Assembly: GCA_938046115.1 (NCBI GenBank)
Contig: CALIXX010000057.1
Coordinates: forward strand, 1 to 55,701
Direction of reading: 5' to 3'
DNA: 55,701 bases
From: an uncultured Candidatus Saccharibacteria bacterium
GTDB taxonomy: Bacteria; Patescibacteriota; Saccharimonadia; Saccharimonadales; Saccharimonadaceae
Within the stretch, counting starts at the first letter, position 1. The number at the start of each line of letters is the position of its first letter. This document shows, one piece after another, positions 17,839 to 26,279 of the stretch. Made by a program: the position numbers and the translations under genes. The notes below the pieces were generated by a model. It was not told where the DNA came from and ran no database searches. It saw only the letters and a program-made list of their open reading frames with translations.

Positions 17839-19986
17839 ATGGATATACTTGATGGATTAAATGACGCTCAGCGCTCGGCAGTGGTCGCATCTGATGGCCC
17901 AGTCTTGATTCTCGCAGGGGCGGGCAGTGGCAAGACAAAAACACTCACGCACCGTATTGCCTACCTCCTGACAGAGCAAGGTGTCTGGCCCAATGAAGTC
18001 TTGGCTGTTACCTTTACTAACAAAGCAGCCCGCGAGATGCGCCAGCGCCTCTGGCAGATTGCTGGGCATACCCAGGTAAGCTCGCCTCACGCGCCACAAA
18101 CCGATCAACCACCTCGCTCCTTCATGCCGTGGATGGGGACATTCCATGGTATTTGTGTGCGGATCTTGCGGCGTGATGGTGCGGCTATCAGCATTCCACC
18201 GAATTTCGTGATTTATGACGAAGATGACCGTCAAGGGCTCATCAAACAAGCGATGAAGCAGCTCTCCGTTGGTACAGACAAGCTCAAACCGCGTGCTGCC
18301 AGTGCAGCCATTAGCAAAGCTAAGAATCAACTCCTCTCGCCCAGTGACTACGCAGCCAGTGCACGATTTCCCTTCCAGCAGGTAGTGGCAGAGATCTACC
18401 AGTTGTATGAGCAGCTGCTGGCTGATGCAGGTGCGCTCGATTTTGACGACCTCCTGCTCGAGACGGTACGCCTCCTGCGTGACCACTCGGCGGTGCGTCA
18501 GCGCTATCAAGCGCAGTTTAAGCACATTCTTGTTGATGAGTATCAAGACACGAATGCTGCGCAGTATCAGATCATCAAGCTGCTGGTAAACTCACGCCGC
18601 AATATCTGCGTGGTAGGAGATGACTGGCAGTCGATCTATAGTTGGCGCGGCGCAGATTTTACGAATATTCTTAACTTTGAGCGCGACTTCCCGGGGGCGC
18701 TGGTGGTGAAGCTCGAGCAAAATTATCGCTCGACGGGCGCCATTCTCGAAGCCGCTGGCAATGTGATTAACAAAAATCAGCAGCGGACGGACAAAACGCT
18801 CTGGACGGCAGCGGGCCCAGGCGCACCAGTGCAAGTACAAGCTGCTTATGATGAAGCAGAGGAGGCATATACCATTGCCAGCCAGATTGCTGCGCAGGTG
18901 GCGACGGGTGAGCGCGACTATAGCGACTTTGCTGTCTTGTATCGCACCAACGCCCAGAGCTATGCCTTCGAGCGGGCCTTCAACCAGCAGCGCGTGCCAT
19001 ACCAGTTGGTTGGTGGGGTGCGGTTTTATGACCGTAAGGAGATTAAGGATATCTTGGCTTATCTGCGCCTTATCTACCAGCCAAATGATCGCGTGAGCTT
19101 TAGCCGGATCGCTAATGTACCAACGCGGGGCATTGGAGCAACGAGCCTGGAGAAGTTCCTCATCTGGCAGAGTACCAGTGGGCTCGATATCATTAGTGCG
19201 CTGGTTAATGCCAGCCAGGCAGCAGCGCTAACCAAGCGAGCGCAGACTGCTCTCGCACAGCTGGGCCAGTTGTTACGCGGCTTCCAAGCGCAGGTCGAGG
19301 CCGCGGCTGACCCAAGCCAATTGATTGATGATGTGATTACCAAGACGGGCTATCGCGACTATGTTCTTGATGGCTCGCCCCAGGCTGATGATCGCGAGGC
19401 TAACCTCAGTGCATTATTGTCTGATGCGCGGGCCTTTGCCAGCATGCCAGACTTTCTTGAGGAAGTTGCGCTTATGTCTTCGGCCGACCAAACGACGAGT
19501 GCGCACAGCGTGACGCTGATGACGCTCCACGCTGCCAAGGGGCTGGAGTTTCCGGTGGTGTATATGGTCGGGCTTGAGGATGGGTTGTTCCCTAGTGCCA
19601 GGGCGCTCGAAGAGGGGCCAGCCGCGCTCGAAGAGGAGCGTCGTCTCTGTTATGTGGGGATGACACGCGCTCGGCAAGAGCTCTACATGAGCTATGCACA
19701 GAGCCGCTTGCAATTTGGTAGTCGCAGCTACAACAGCCCATCACGCTTTCTTGACGATATGGGCATGAGCCTGTCGATGGTGCATACCGAGCCAACTACA
19801 CCAGTGTACGACGACGCGTTGGATGAGGTCATGCCATATGATATTGGCGATATGGTACGGTCGCTCCAGTTTGGCGATGGTGAGGTGATCGACATCGATG
19901 GCATGGCAGTGAGTGTGCGCTTTGCAAATGGCTCTACCAAGAAACTCAATGTGCAATATGCCCGCCTTGAGAAAATTACTCCCTAG
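17839..19986 (+). CDS. pcrA: UvrD/PcrA-family superfamily 1A DNA helicase
   Basis: 3'-5' ATP-dependent helicase in nucleotide excision repair and clearing of replication blocks. 715 residues. Motifs: LAGAGSGKTKTLTHRIAYLL (Walker A, ~26-45), AVTFTNKAAREM, FHGICVRILRR, HILVDEYQDTN (Walker B), VVGDDWQSIYSWRGA, LEQNYRST, MTLHAAKGLEFPVVYM and YVGMTRARQELYM. The last ~45 residues (GDMVRSLQFGDGEVIDID to the end) look like the Tudor-like PcrA C-terminal domain that contacts RNA polymerase, which favours PcrA over Rep. Leaderless ATG. Confidence 0.95.
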   Translation: MDILDGLNDAQRSAVVASDGPVLILAGAGSGKTKTLTHRIAYLLTEQGVWPNEVLAVTFTNKAAREMRQRLWQIAGHTQVSSPHAPQTDQPPRSFMPWMGTFHGICVRILRRDGAAISIPPNFVIYDEDDRQGLIKQAMKQLSVGTDKLKPRAASAAISKAKNQLLSPSDYAASARFPFQQVVAEIYQLYEQLLADAGALDFDDLLLETVRLLRDHSAVRQRYQAQFKHILVDEYQDTNAAQYQIIKLLVNSRRNICVVGDDWQSIYSWRGADFTNILNFERDFPGALVVKLEQNYRSTGAILEAAGNVINKNQQRTDKTLWTAAGPGAPVQVQAAYDEAEEAYTIASQIAAQVATGERDYSDFAVLYRTNAQSYAFERAFNQQRVPYQLVGGVRFYDRKEIKDILAYLRLIYQPNDRVSFSRIANVPTRGIGATSLEKFLIWQSTSGLDIISALVNASQAAALTKRAQTALAQLGQLLRGFQAQVEAAADPSQLIDDVITKTGYRDYVLDGSPQADDREANLSALLSDARAFASMPDFLEEVALMSSADQTTSAHSVTLMTLHAAKGLEFPVVYMVGLEDGLFPSARALEEGPAALEEERRLCYVGMTRARQELYMSYAQSRLQFGSRSYNSPSRFLDDMGMSLSMVHTEPTTPVYDDALDEVMPYDIGDMVRSLQFGDGEVIDIDGMAVSVRFANGSTKKLNVQYARLEKITP

Positions 19987-20013
19987 AATTGCCCGCCATC
20001 GGCCAAAAAATGC

Positions 20014-20019
20014 TATACT
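20014..20019 (+). promoter_or_regulatory. -10 box of leaderless murE-like transcript
   Basis: TGC-TATACT six nt before ATG 20026. Confidence 0.7.
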
Positions 20020-20025
20020 AAAAAA

Positions 20026-21321
20026 ATGAAAAACACACTTGTAAAGCAGCTGCGCCGTCTCTTGCCCGCAGCGATGATTCACACTCTCGAAGAAGCATAT
20101 CGGCGGAGCCGCATTGCCCTGGTAGCGGCCCGCTATGGCAACCCGGCTAAGCATCTGCGCGTTATTGCTGTAACGGGCACGAATGGTAAAACGACCACCG
20201 TTAACTACATCAATGAAATCCTTAAGGCGAGTGGCCGCCGCACAGCAATGTTCTCTACGGCACTAATCGAGGTGGCAGGCCAGCGCCAGCTCAACGACCT
20301 CAATGCGACGGTTGGCTCTACCGCGCGGATGCAGCAGTTCTTTGCCGAGGCGAAGCGAGCCAACGTAGACTTTGTCGTGCTAGAGATTACCAGTCACGCC
20401 CTTGACCAGCATAAGCTTGATGGGGTGCCGATTGACGTTGCGGTCATGACCAACCTCACCCAAGATCACTTGGACTACCACAAGACGATGAAGCGCTATG
20501 CTGCCGCCAAGGGTAAGCTCTTTGCTCGGAAGCCGCGCTTTATTGTCCTCAACCGTGATGACGAATGGTTTCCATCCTTTGACAAGTACACGGCGCGTGA
20601 GCAGAAGATTACCTATGGCCAAGACGCAGCTGCCACAGCTCGGATTACGCAGGCAGCGACCCGCAAAGAGGGTGGCAGTGCAACGGTGCTTCTTGATGGC
20701 GCGACAAAGCTACCACTGACAACACATCTCCCAGGGATATTTAATATTTACAACATGACGGCTGCAGCGGCTGCTTGCCAATTGCTGGGCGTCGCACCAG
20801 CGGACATTGCTCGGGGCGTAGCTAACCTCACTGGTGTACCAGGGCGCTTCGAGCGTGTGCCGGTGGATACGCCATACGATGTGGTGGTTGATTATGCCCA
20901 CACCCCTGATGCACTCGAGAAGCTACTGACCTCAGCGCAGGCTATCACCAAGCGGCGTATCATCCTGGTCTTTGGTGCGACGGGCGACCGCGACAAGGCG
21001 AAGCGACCCATCATGGGTGAGATTGCTGCTCGCCTGGCTGACCAAATCATCGTTACCGACGAAGAGAGCTACAACGAAGAGCCAGCTGGCATTCGCCAGG
21101 CAATCCTGCGCGGCATCCACCAGGCGGGTGGGGCAGGCCACACCAAGGAGATTGCCGACCGGCGTGAGGCTATTGCCCAGGCACTCGCCATCGCCCAGGC
21201 GGGCGACACCATTCTCATCACCGGCATGGGCCATGAGCAATTTCGTATCATCAACGGCCAGCGCCAACCATGGAATGATGCGGCAGTGGTGCGAAGTTTG
21301 GTTGCTGAGCATAAGCAGTAG
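20026..21321 (+). CDS. murE: MurE-like Mur ligase, short N-terminus, atypical substrate motif
   Basis: ATP-dependent amide ligase related to UDP-MurNAc-tripeptide synthetase (peptidoglycan stem peptide). 431 residues, about 60 shorter than usual MurE, with the UDP-binding N-terminal domain cut to ~40 residues. ATP-binding motif VTGTNGKTTTVNYI, then LEITSHALDQHKLDG, TNLTQDHLDYHKTM with the carbamylated-Lys region KGKLF, NIYNMTAAAAAC, GRFERV and VVDYAHTPDALEKLL. The meso-DAP-selecting DNPR motif is replaced: residues 346-353 read EESYNEEP. The amino-acid substrate is therefore uncertain. Leaderless ATG; followed by wall-active G5 proteins. Confidence 0.85.
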   Translation: MKNTLVKQLRRLLPAAMIHTLEEAYRRSRIALVAARYGNPAKHLRVIAVTGTNGKTTTVNYINEILKASGRRTAMFSTALIEVAGQRQLNDLNATVGSTARMQQFFAEAKRANVDFVVLEITSHALDQHKLDGVPIDVAVMTNLTQDHLDYHKTMKRYAAAKGKLFARKPRFIVLNRDDEWFPSFDKYTAREQKITYGQDAAATARITQAATRKEGGSATVLLDGATKLPLTTHLPGIFNIYNMTAAAAACQLLGVAPADIARGVANLTGVPGRFERVPVDTPYDVVVDYAHTPDALEKLLTSAQAITKRRIILVFGATGDRDKAKRPIMGEIAARLADQIIVTDEESYNEEPAGIRQAILRGIHQAGGAGHTKEIADRREAIAQALAIAQAGDTILITGMGHEQFRIINGQRQPWNDAAVVRSLVAEHKQ

Positions 21322-21369
21322 CGATATTCCGACCCCTGATACAGTGAGGCTTTAAGGCGGGCTTTTGCG

Positions 21370-21389
21370 AGCTATCCACTAGCTTTTTT
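21370..21389 (+). terminator. Weak terminator after the murE-like gene
   Basis: AGCTA (21370-21374), 5-nt loop, TAGCT (21380-21384) followed by T5, directly before the promoter of the Rpf-type gene. Confidence 0.4.
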
Positions 21390-21402
21390 ACTCATGTTTT
21401 GC

Positions 21403-21431
21403 TATACTATATCGTAGCGTACATTGCTACG
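21403..21431 (+). promoter_or_regulatory. -10 box and 5'-end hairpin of rpf-type gene
   Basis: TGC-TATACT (21403-21408). The predicted transcript start (~21415) falls at a 6-bp hairpin CGTAGC/GCTACG (21413-21418 with 21426-21431), with ATG seven nt later at 21438. The leader is therefore little more than a stem-loop with no ribosome-binding site. Confidence 0.55.
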
Positions 21432-21437
21432 CAGATT

Positions 21438-22607
21438 ATGATACAGTCTATTCCATTTTTGAAATTTCTCTCGCCACGCAATCTTGCTATCGCTGGTATG
21501 GTTGCGTTGGTTGGTATTGGTCTATGGCGGATTCCGTCCGTCCATGCAGCGTCGCGCCAGCCAGGTAGTGGCGAGCATATTATCACATTGCACGAAGGTA
21601 CGGCCAAGCGCGGGTTCTACACCAAGGCAACTACCTTGCGTGATGCGTTGCGTGAGGCAAATGTGCGACTTGACGACAAAGACCGCACCGAGCCCGAGCT
21701 TGATACACCACTAGAGAGCGCCTCGTACGAAGTAAACATCTATCGAGCGCGACCAGTGGTGATCCGCGATGGCGGAGCAGATACGAAGCTTATTACCGCT
21801 TATCGCACAGGCAAGCAGATTGCAGAGCAGGCAGGTATTTCACTGCACGATGAAGACCAAGCGGTGCTGGCTCGCTCACGCGATATCATTGCTGATGGGG
21901 CGGCAGAGGTGATGACGATCCGCCGCGCAACGCCCTTTACCCTTGTATTTTATGGCAAAACCATCCAGGCATACACGATGGAGAAGACGGTCGGTGCAAT
22001 GCTCAAGGCCAAGAAAATCACTCTAGGCGCTGATGATACGCTATCGGTGCCAGCTAGCGCACCACTAACGGCTGGTATGACGGTAGAGCTCTGGCGTAAT
22101 GGCAAGCAGACGGTCACAGTAGAGGAAGAAGTTGACTTCAAGACGGAGGAGATTAAGGATGCCGACCGCGAGCGTGGTAAAAAAGAAGTCAAGACTGAGG
22201 GCAAAAAAGGCAAGAAGGCCGTGACGTACGAGATTATTATGAAGAATGGCCGCGAAGAGTCGCGCAAGCAGCTCAGTAGTGTGGTAACGCAAGAGCCAGT
22301 CAACCGGGTCGAGATCGTTGGGACGAAGAAGAAGTCGGTCGATACTACCTTTAGTGGTGATTTTGCAGGGGCACTAGCAAAACTACGTAGCTGCGAAGGG
22401 GGTTACACCTCCAACACTGGCAATGGTTATTACGGTGCGTATCAATTTGACATCAAGACCTGGGGTGGTTTTGGTGGCTATGCCAATGCAGCGGAAGCAC
22501 CACCAGAGGTCCAAGACCAAAAAGCCTGGGAAACGTACCAGCGTCGTGGCTGGCAACCCTGGCCAACATGTAAGAATAAGATGGGGCTGCAAGACATCTA
22601 CCGCTAG
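21438..22607 (+). CDS. rpfB: RpfB-like protein: DUF348 repeats, G5 domain, resuscitation-promoting-factor lysozyme domain
   Basis: Secreted or membrane-anchored peptidoglycan hydrolase. 389 residues from ATG 21438; the frame is open further upstream but that would cover the promoter. An N-terminal hydrophobic segment (~15-32) ends in VHAAS, a possible cleavage site. DUF348-like repeats lie at ~40-200 (FYTKATTLRDALREANVRL and two more), a G5 domain at ~205-290 (EEEVDFKTEEIKD to VNRVEIVGTK), and an Rpf catalytic domain at ~312-385 (LRSCEGGYTSNTGNGYYGAY with the catalytic Glu, AYQFDIKTWGGFGG, RRGWQPWPTC). This is the architecture of actinobacterial RpfB. The next gene has the same G5 scaffold with another enzyme domain. 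Confidence 0.88.
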   Translation: MIQSIPFLKFLSPRNLAIAGMVALVGIGLWRIPSVHAASRQPGSGEHIITLHEGTAKRGFYTKATTLRDALREANVRLDDKDRTEPELDTPLESASYEVNIYRARPVVIRDGGADTKLITAYRTGKQIAEQAGISLHDEDQAVLARSRDIIADGAAEVMTIRRATPFTLVFYGKTIQAYTMEKTVGAMLKAKKITLGADDTLSVPASAPLTAGMTVELWRNGKQTVTVEEEVDFKTEEIKDADRERGKKEVKTEGKKGKKAVTYEIIMKNGREESRKQLSSVVTQEPVNRVEIVGTKKKSVDTTFSGDFAGALAKLRSCEGGYTSNTGNGYYGAYQFDIKTWGGFGGYANAAEAPPEVQDQKAWETYQRRGWQPWPTCKNKMGLQDIYR

Positions 22608-22628
22608 CAGCCTAGCTAAGAGAACGAG

Positions 22629-23675
22629 ATGATTACGAAGAGCCTCTATCGTCTGTGGCAGCATCGTCAACCGATGATTGCCTGCTTGCTGGGGCTGAGT
22701 GTCATAAGCGGCCTTGTCGTGGCAAGCTATGCCTCGGCTCAGAGCCCAGCAGCGGTACCAGCTCGACTTGTTACTGTAGTAGAGAATGGTCGAGAGCGTG
22801 CCGTCTACTCGACTGCTTCGTCTGTGCGGGAGCTCATCGCTACCTCGGGTATGAAGATTGATGCCTCGCACGACTCCGTCTCACCTCACCTTGATGCGTC
22901 GCTTGCGCAGGCAGCACCAACAGTGATAATCCAGCGTGCTCGGTTAGTCACTGTAATAGATGGTAAGAAGCGTTCTCGTGTGCTCACCGCAGCACAAGCG
23001 CCGCAGGACATTGCCAAAGCAGCCGGCATGGCGCTCTACCGCGAGGATACTACGACCTTCCAAACACCTGGTAATATTGCACTAGACGGGCCAAGCGAGA
23101 TGATGACCATCCACCGCGCACCAACACATACAGTGACAGCGGAGGAGCCGATTGCATTTGCGACTGAGACAATCAAAGATAAGCAGCAGTTCATCGGTAG
23201 CAAAACAATCAAGCGAGCTGGTCAGCCAGGCATTCGCCGCTTAACCTATACAGTCGAGATGAAGGATGGTGCTGAGGTGCAACGCCGCCTAACAGCGCAA
23301 ACAGTGGTAAAGCAGCCGATTGCGCAAGTAGAAGTAGTTGGGACCAAGCCTAAGAATCCATTGACGAAGAGCAAAGGTGCGCATCACTTTACTGACAGCA
23401 AAGGGGTGAGCCACCGCGAGACATACTACGATTTGCCGATGAACGTCGCAATGCATAACTGTGGTGGTGGCACCTACACCATTCGCGGTGATGGCGCTAA
23501 GGTCGACAAAGACGGCTACATCCTCGTGGCGGCAAATTATAGCAACTACCCACGCTGCTCGGTGGTTGAAACAAGCATGGGCCCAGGCAAAGTGTATGAT
23601 ACCGGAAGCTTTGCCACCAAGCATCCGCACGGCTTTGACCTCGCGACAGACTGGACGAAGGCGGACGGCAAGTAG
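22629..23675 (+). CDS. YabE-like protein: DUF348 repeats, G5 domain, C-terminal 3D domain
   Basis: 348 residues. Hydrophobic N-terminal segment (~17-36) ending ASAQS suggests export. Two DUF348-like repeats (~42-145), a G5 domain (~150-232, IAFATETIKDKQQF to VAQVEVVGTK-like end), then a 3D/double-psi barrel domain at ~265-345 with GPGKVYDTGSF and HGFDLATDW supplying the acidic residues. Firmicute YabE/Sps proteins share this layout and are thought to be muralytic, replacing Rpf. Ribosome-binding site weak. Transcribed with the Rpf-type gene 21 bp upstream and just before rsmA. Confidence 0.82.
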   Translation: MITKSLYRLWQHRQPMIACLLGLSVISGLVVASYASAQSPAAVPARLVTVVENGRERAVYSTASSVRELIATSGMKIDASHDSVSPHLDASLAQAAPTVIIQRARLVTVIDGKKRSRVLTAAQAPQDIAKAAGMALYREDTTTFQTPGNIALDGPSEMMTIHRAPTHTVTAEEPIAFATETIKDKQQFIGSKTIKRAGQPGIRRLTYTVEMKDGAEVQRRLTAQTVVKQPIAQVEVVGTKPKNPLTKSKGAHHFTDSKGVSHRETYYDLPMNVAMHNCGGGTYTIRGDGAKVDKDGYILVAANYSNYPRCSVVETSMGPGKVYDTGSFATKHPHGFDLATDWTKADGK

Positions 23676-23790
23676 ACTGTCCTTTCTCTCTTCATAGTTG
23701 TAGATAATTAGGTGAGAAAATGACAAAAACTGAGAGTAGTCTAGCGGTAGTATAAGAAACTCACGCAGCGCATACTATTGCTAACCCTGG

Positions 23791-23796
23791 TATAAT
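23791..23796 (+). promoter_or_regulatory. -10 box of leaderless rsmA transcript
   Basis: TGG-TATAAT seven nt before ATG 23804. Confidence 0.7.
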
Positions 23797-23803
23797 ACAT
23801 ACT

Positions 23804-24595
23804 ATGGCATTACAAAATAAAAAATCTCTAGGGCAGCATTGGCTCAAAGACCCGGATATGCTAGCGGCGATTGCCGATGCAGCAGCACTGACCCCTGATG
23901 ATACGGTGCTAGAGATTGGCCCAGGGCTTGGTACATTGACGAGCCGGCTTCTTGCCCGAGCGGGTAGAGTAATCGCGGTAGAGTACGACGCTGATCTAGC
24001 GCGCAAACTACCAGGGCAATTCCCCGGCAAGCAACTAACGGTGGTGCATGAGGATATTCTGCAGTTTGATCTTAGCCAGCTTCCCGCTGACTATGTCGTG
24101 GTAGCAAATGTGCCGTATTACATTACGAGCAAGATTGTCCAAAAGCTGCTGACGGCGGAGAATAAGCCGCACCGCACAGTACTGCTGGTGCAGAAGGAGG
24201 TGGCTGAGCGAATTGCCGCTGAGCCCGGTGCAATGAGCCTATTAGGAGTGAGCGCTCAGCTCTATGCTGAGGCGAAGCAAGGCCCGGTGGTACCGCGCCA
24301 ATTCTTTGTGCCACCGCCTAAGGTAGATTCGCAGGTAGTGGTGCTCGAGACGCGTGCTCAGCCTCTCGTGTCGCCAGCAGACGAAAAGGACTTCTTCCGC
24401 GTGGTACGGGCGGGGTTTGTAGCTAAGCGCAAGAAGCTGCGCAGTGCACTGGCGGCAGGCCTCGCACTAGACAAGACAGAGGTCGAGACGATGTTGCAAC
24501 ACGCTGGTATATCGCCAGACTGGCGGGCAGAGGATGTGTCGATTGCCCAGTGGCTACAAATTATGAATGCTTGGCGACAGTACGGCAAGCTGTAA
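23804..24595 (+). CDS. rsmA: 16S rRNA dimethyladenosine transferase
   Basis: Dimethylates two adjacent adenosines in the 3'-terminal hairpin of 16S rRNA using S-adenosylmethionine, late in 30S assembly. 263 residues, full length. Motifs: KSLGQHWLKD near the N-terminus, VLEIGPGLGTLTSRLL (SAM binding), VIAVEYDADL, VVANVPYYITSKIV (catalytic NxPY), VQKEVAERIAA and FFRVVRAGFVAKRKKLRSAL in the C-terminal domain. Leaderless ATG. Its last 35 bp overlap the 3' end of the convergent phosphatase-like gene. Confidence 0.96.
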   Translation: MALQNKKSLGQHWLKDPDMLAAIADAAALTPDDTVLEIGPGLGTLTSRLLARAGRVIAVEYDADLARKLPGQFPGKQLTVVHEDILQFDLSQLPADYVVVANVPYYITSKIVQKLLTAENKPHRTVLLVQKEVAERIAAEPGAMSLLGVSAQLYAEAKQGPVVPRQFFVPPPKVDSQVVVLETRAQPLVSPADEKDFFRVVRAGFVAKRKKLRSALAAGLALDKTEVETMLQHAGISPDWRAEDVSIAQWLQIMNAWRQYGKL

Positions 24596-25361
24596 TGAGT
24601 GTATGCTTGATAGAGTCAGTACGAGCAAAAATATAGCCTGATGAATCTATTGTCCATGGTGAACCATCTAATGCGCACACAGCACAACCGAGCTGTTGTG
24701 CAAGAAAAGAGCTTGCACAAACATCCCAGGGGTTTGTTTGAATATTGATAATCCCATCGAGCTTCCCCAGAGCAACAAACAGACTTGCGAGTGAACTATT
24801 GAGTGATAAAAGCATATAGTCTGTATGTTGCTGTAGGTATGAAATAATCTGAATATGCTTTTGTTTCATGGCTAGTGGTAATTTGGCGGTCGTGCCAAGA
24901 TCGACATCGATGGTTGTTCCAGGTAGCGCCAGAGTAGAAACGAATGGTCGGCTACCTTCAAACACACCAGCACCAACTGACCAGTAATAGTTGCTATCCA
25001 TAAAATTAATCACACAGCTTGCAACCAAGTGACCGTTGATTGCAAGTGCAATGTTAGTGCAGTACAGATAGATATGACGACTAAGATTGTTCGTTCCGCA
25101 TAATGGATCAATAATCCAGACACGTCCATTGCCTATTGTAGTGTCTGTATGCTCTTCTTCACTGAGGATTTTATCGCTCGGAAAATATTGATGAATCGTC
25201 TTGACTATCTGTCGCTCAATAGCGATATCTAAGTCGGTCGTTGTATCATTGGGGTGTGCTTTAATGGTGTAGATATGATTGGCTTGATGGGTGGATTGAT
25301 GTATTGCTAAAATCTCTGGTGCAATAACTGAAAAAAATGTTGCTTCACGATGAAATGACAT
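24561..25361 (-). CDS. Inositol-monophosphatase-family protein with altered metal site
   Basis: 266 residues of the SuhB/CysQ/IMPase fold. Family motifs: KILSEEEHTD (metal-binding Glu), VWIIDPLCGTNNLS and NPWDVCASSFLAQQLG (third metal site). In active enzymes the second reads DPxDGT; here the codon at 25100-25098 is TGC, giving Cys88 instead of the metal-binding Asp. The enzyme may be inactive, bind metal differently, or serve another role. Start ATG 25361 is leaderless from a promoter packed into 14 bp shared with the divergent PgeF-like gene. The 3' end overlaps rsmA by 35 bp. Confidence 0.82.
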   Translation of the reverse strand: MSFHREATFFSVIAPEILAIHQSTHQANHIYTIKAHPNDTTTDLDIAIERQIVKTIHQYFPSDKILSEEEHTDTTIGNGRVWIIDPLCGTNNLSRHIYLYCTNIALAINGHLVASCVINFMDSNYYWSVGAGVFEGSRPFVSTLALPGTTIDVDLGTTAKLPLAMKQKHIQIISYLQQHTDYMLLSLNSSLASLFVALGKLDGIINIQTNPWDVCASSFLAQQLGCAVCALDGSPWTIDSSGYIFARTDSIKHTLITACRTVAKHS

Positions 25362-25375
25362 GATATATAGTATAT
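25362..25375. promoter_or_regulatory. 14-bp divergent leaderless promoter
   Basis: The whole gap between two divergent start codons is GATATATAGTATAT. On the minus strand TATACT (25374-25369) lies seven nt before ATG 25361; on the plus strand TATAGT (25366-25371) lies four nt before ATG 25376, or TATATA (25364-25369) six nt before it. The two -10 boxes overlap, so the polymerases must exclude each other, and -35 contacts would fall inside the opposite gene. Confidence 0.65.
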
Positions 25376-26119
25376 ATGATTAGACAAGATCAGCCTACCT
25401 GCTTCCCATCAGAGCTTCTCGTTAGCGTGTCGTCGAGCAGTGATGGCACAATGCTCGACCGCACGCTAGGTGAGATACACCACCCGCGGGTGGTAGCACA
25501 CCGACAGGCCTTTTGCCAGGCGAGTGAGGTCGCGTATGCAGACGTGGTGTATCAGCGGGTTGTCTATGGCGCAGGCCGCAGCTATGACCAGCTCTGCGAG
25601 GTCGATAGCGCTGCGACGACTCGCTATACTGCCGAGATAGTGGCGGACGGCCTCGTGACGCGCTCACCTGGAGTGGGGCTATTGTTGCCAGTGGCTGATT
25701 GCGTGGCGACGGTGCTGTATGATCCGGTGCAGCGGGTGCTCGCGCTATTGCATCTGGGGCGGCATTCGACACTCTCACCACTACTCGTGCGGACAATTGA
25801 TCGCCTCGTCCACGAAGGCTCTCGGGCAGAGGATATCATTGTCTGGATGAGCCCAAGTGCGCAGCGGCAGAGCTATGTGATGCAGTATTTTAACCAGGCA
25901 ACTGACCCAGCTTGGCAGCCCTTTTGCTCGCACGAAGCTGATGGTATCCATCTTGACTTGCAGGGCTTTAATGCTGCTGCGTGCCAGCGCGCGGGCATTG
26001 CGCCGCGCAATATCCACATCTCGCCTGTCGATACAGTAACAAGCCCCGACTACTTCTCGCACACAGCGGGTGACACTGGTGGGCGGTTTGCGGTGCTGGC
26101 AATGATGCGAGAAGATTAA
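25376..26119 (+). CDS. pgeF: PgeF/YfiH (DUF152) family protein, peptidoglycan-editing or multicopper-type oxidoreductase fold
   Basis: 247 residues. Family features: ADGLVTRSPGVGLLLPVADC with the conserved Cys of the metal site, LYDPVQRVLALLHLG, and a C-terminal HTAGDTGGRFAVLAMMRED corresponding to the family's YRxxGxTGRxxxxI end. The usual HAGWRG motif is changed to HLGRHS, keeping only the metal-type His. In E. coli PgeF removes wrongly built L-Ser-containing UDP-MurNAc; other members act on purine nucleosides. The exact activity here is open. Leaderless ATG sharing its promoter with the divergent phosphatase-like gene. Confidence 0.8.
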   Translation: MIRQDQPTCFPSELLVSVSSSSDGTMLDRTLGEIHHPRVVAHRQAFCQASEVAYADVVYQRVVYGAGRSYDQLCEVDSAATTRYTAEIVADGLVTRSPGVGLLLPVADCVATVLYDPVQRVLALLHLGRHSTLSPLLVRTIDRLVHEGSRAEDIIVWMSPSAQRQSYVMQYFNQATDPAWQPFCSHEADGIHLDLQGFNAAACQRAGIAPRNIHISPVDTVTSPDYFSHTAGDTGGRFAVLAMMRED

Positions 26120-26279
26120 CGGCAATCTGCAGATAGCCGAATGCCAAACTCCTCCGCGGTATGATTGCGTCGGCTACTCCCATATACCTTGCAATATGTA
26201 ATTACATCAGCTATTCTGTGATAAGAAAAGGTTTGCCCATCAATCGACCGTGGGTGGATGCAAGAGAAGGAGTGCAACT

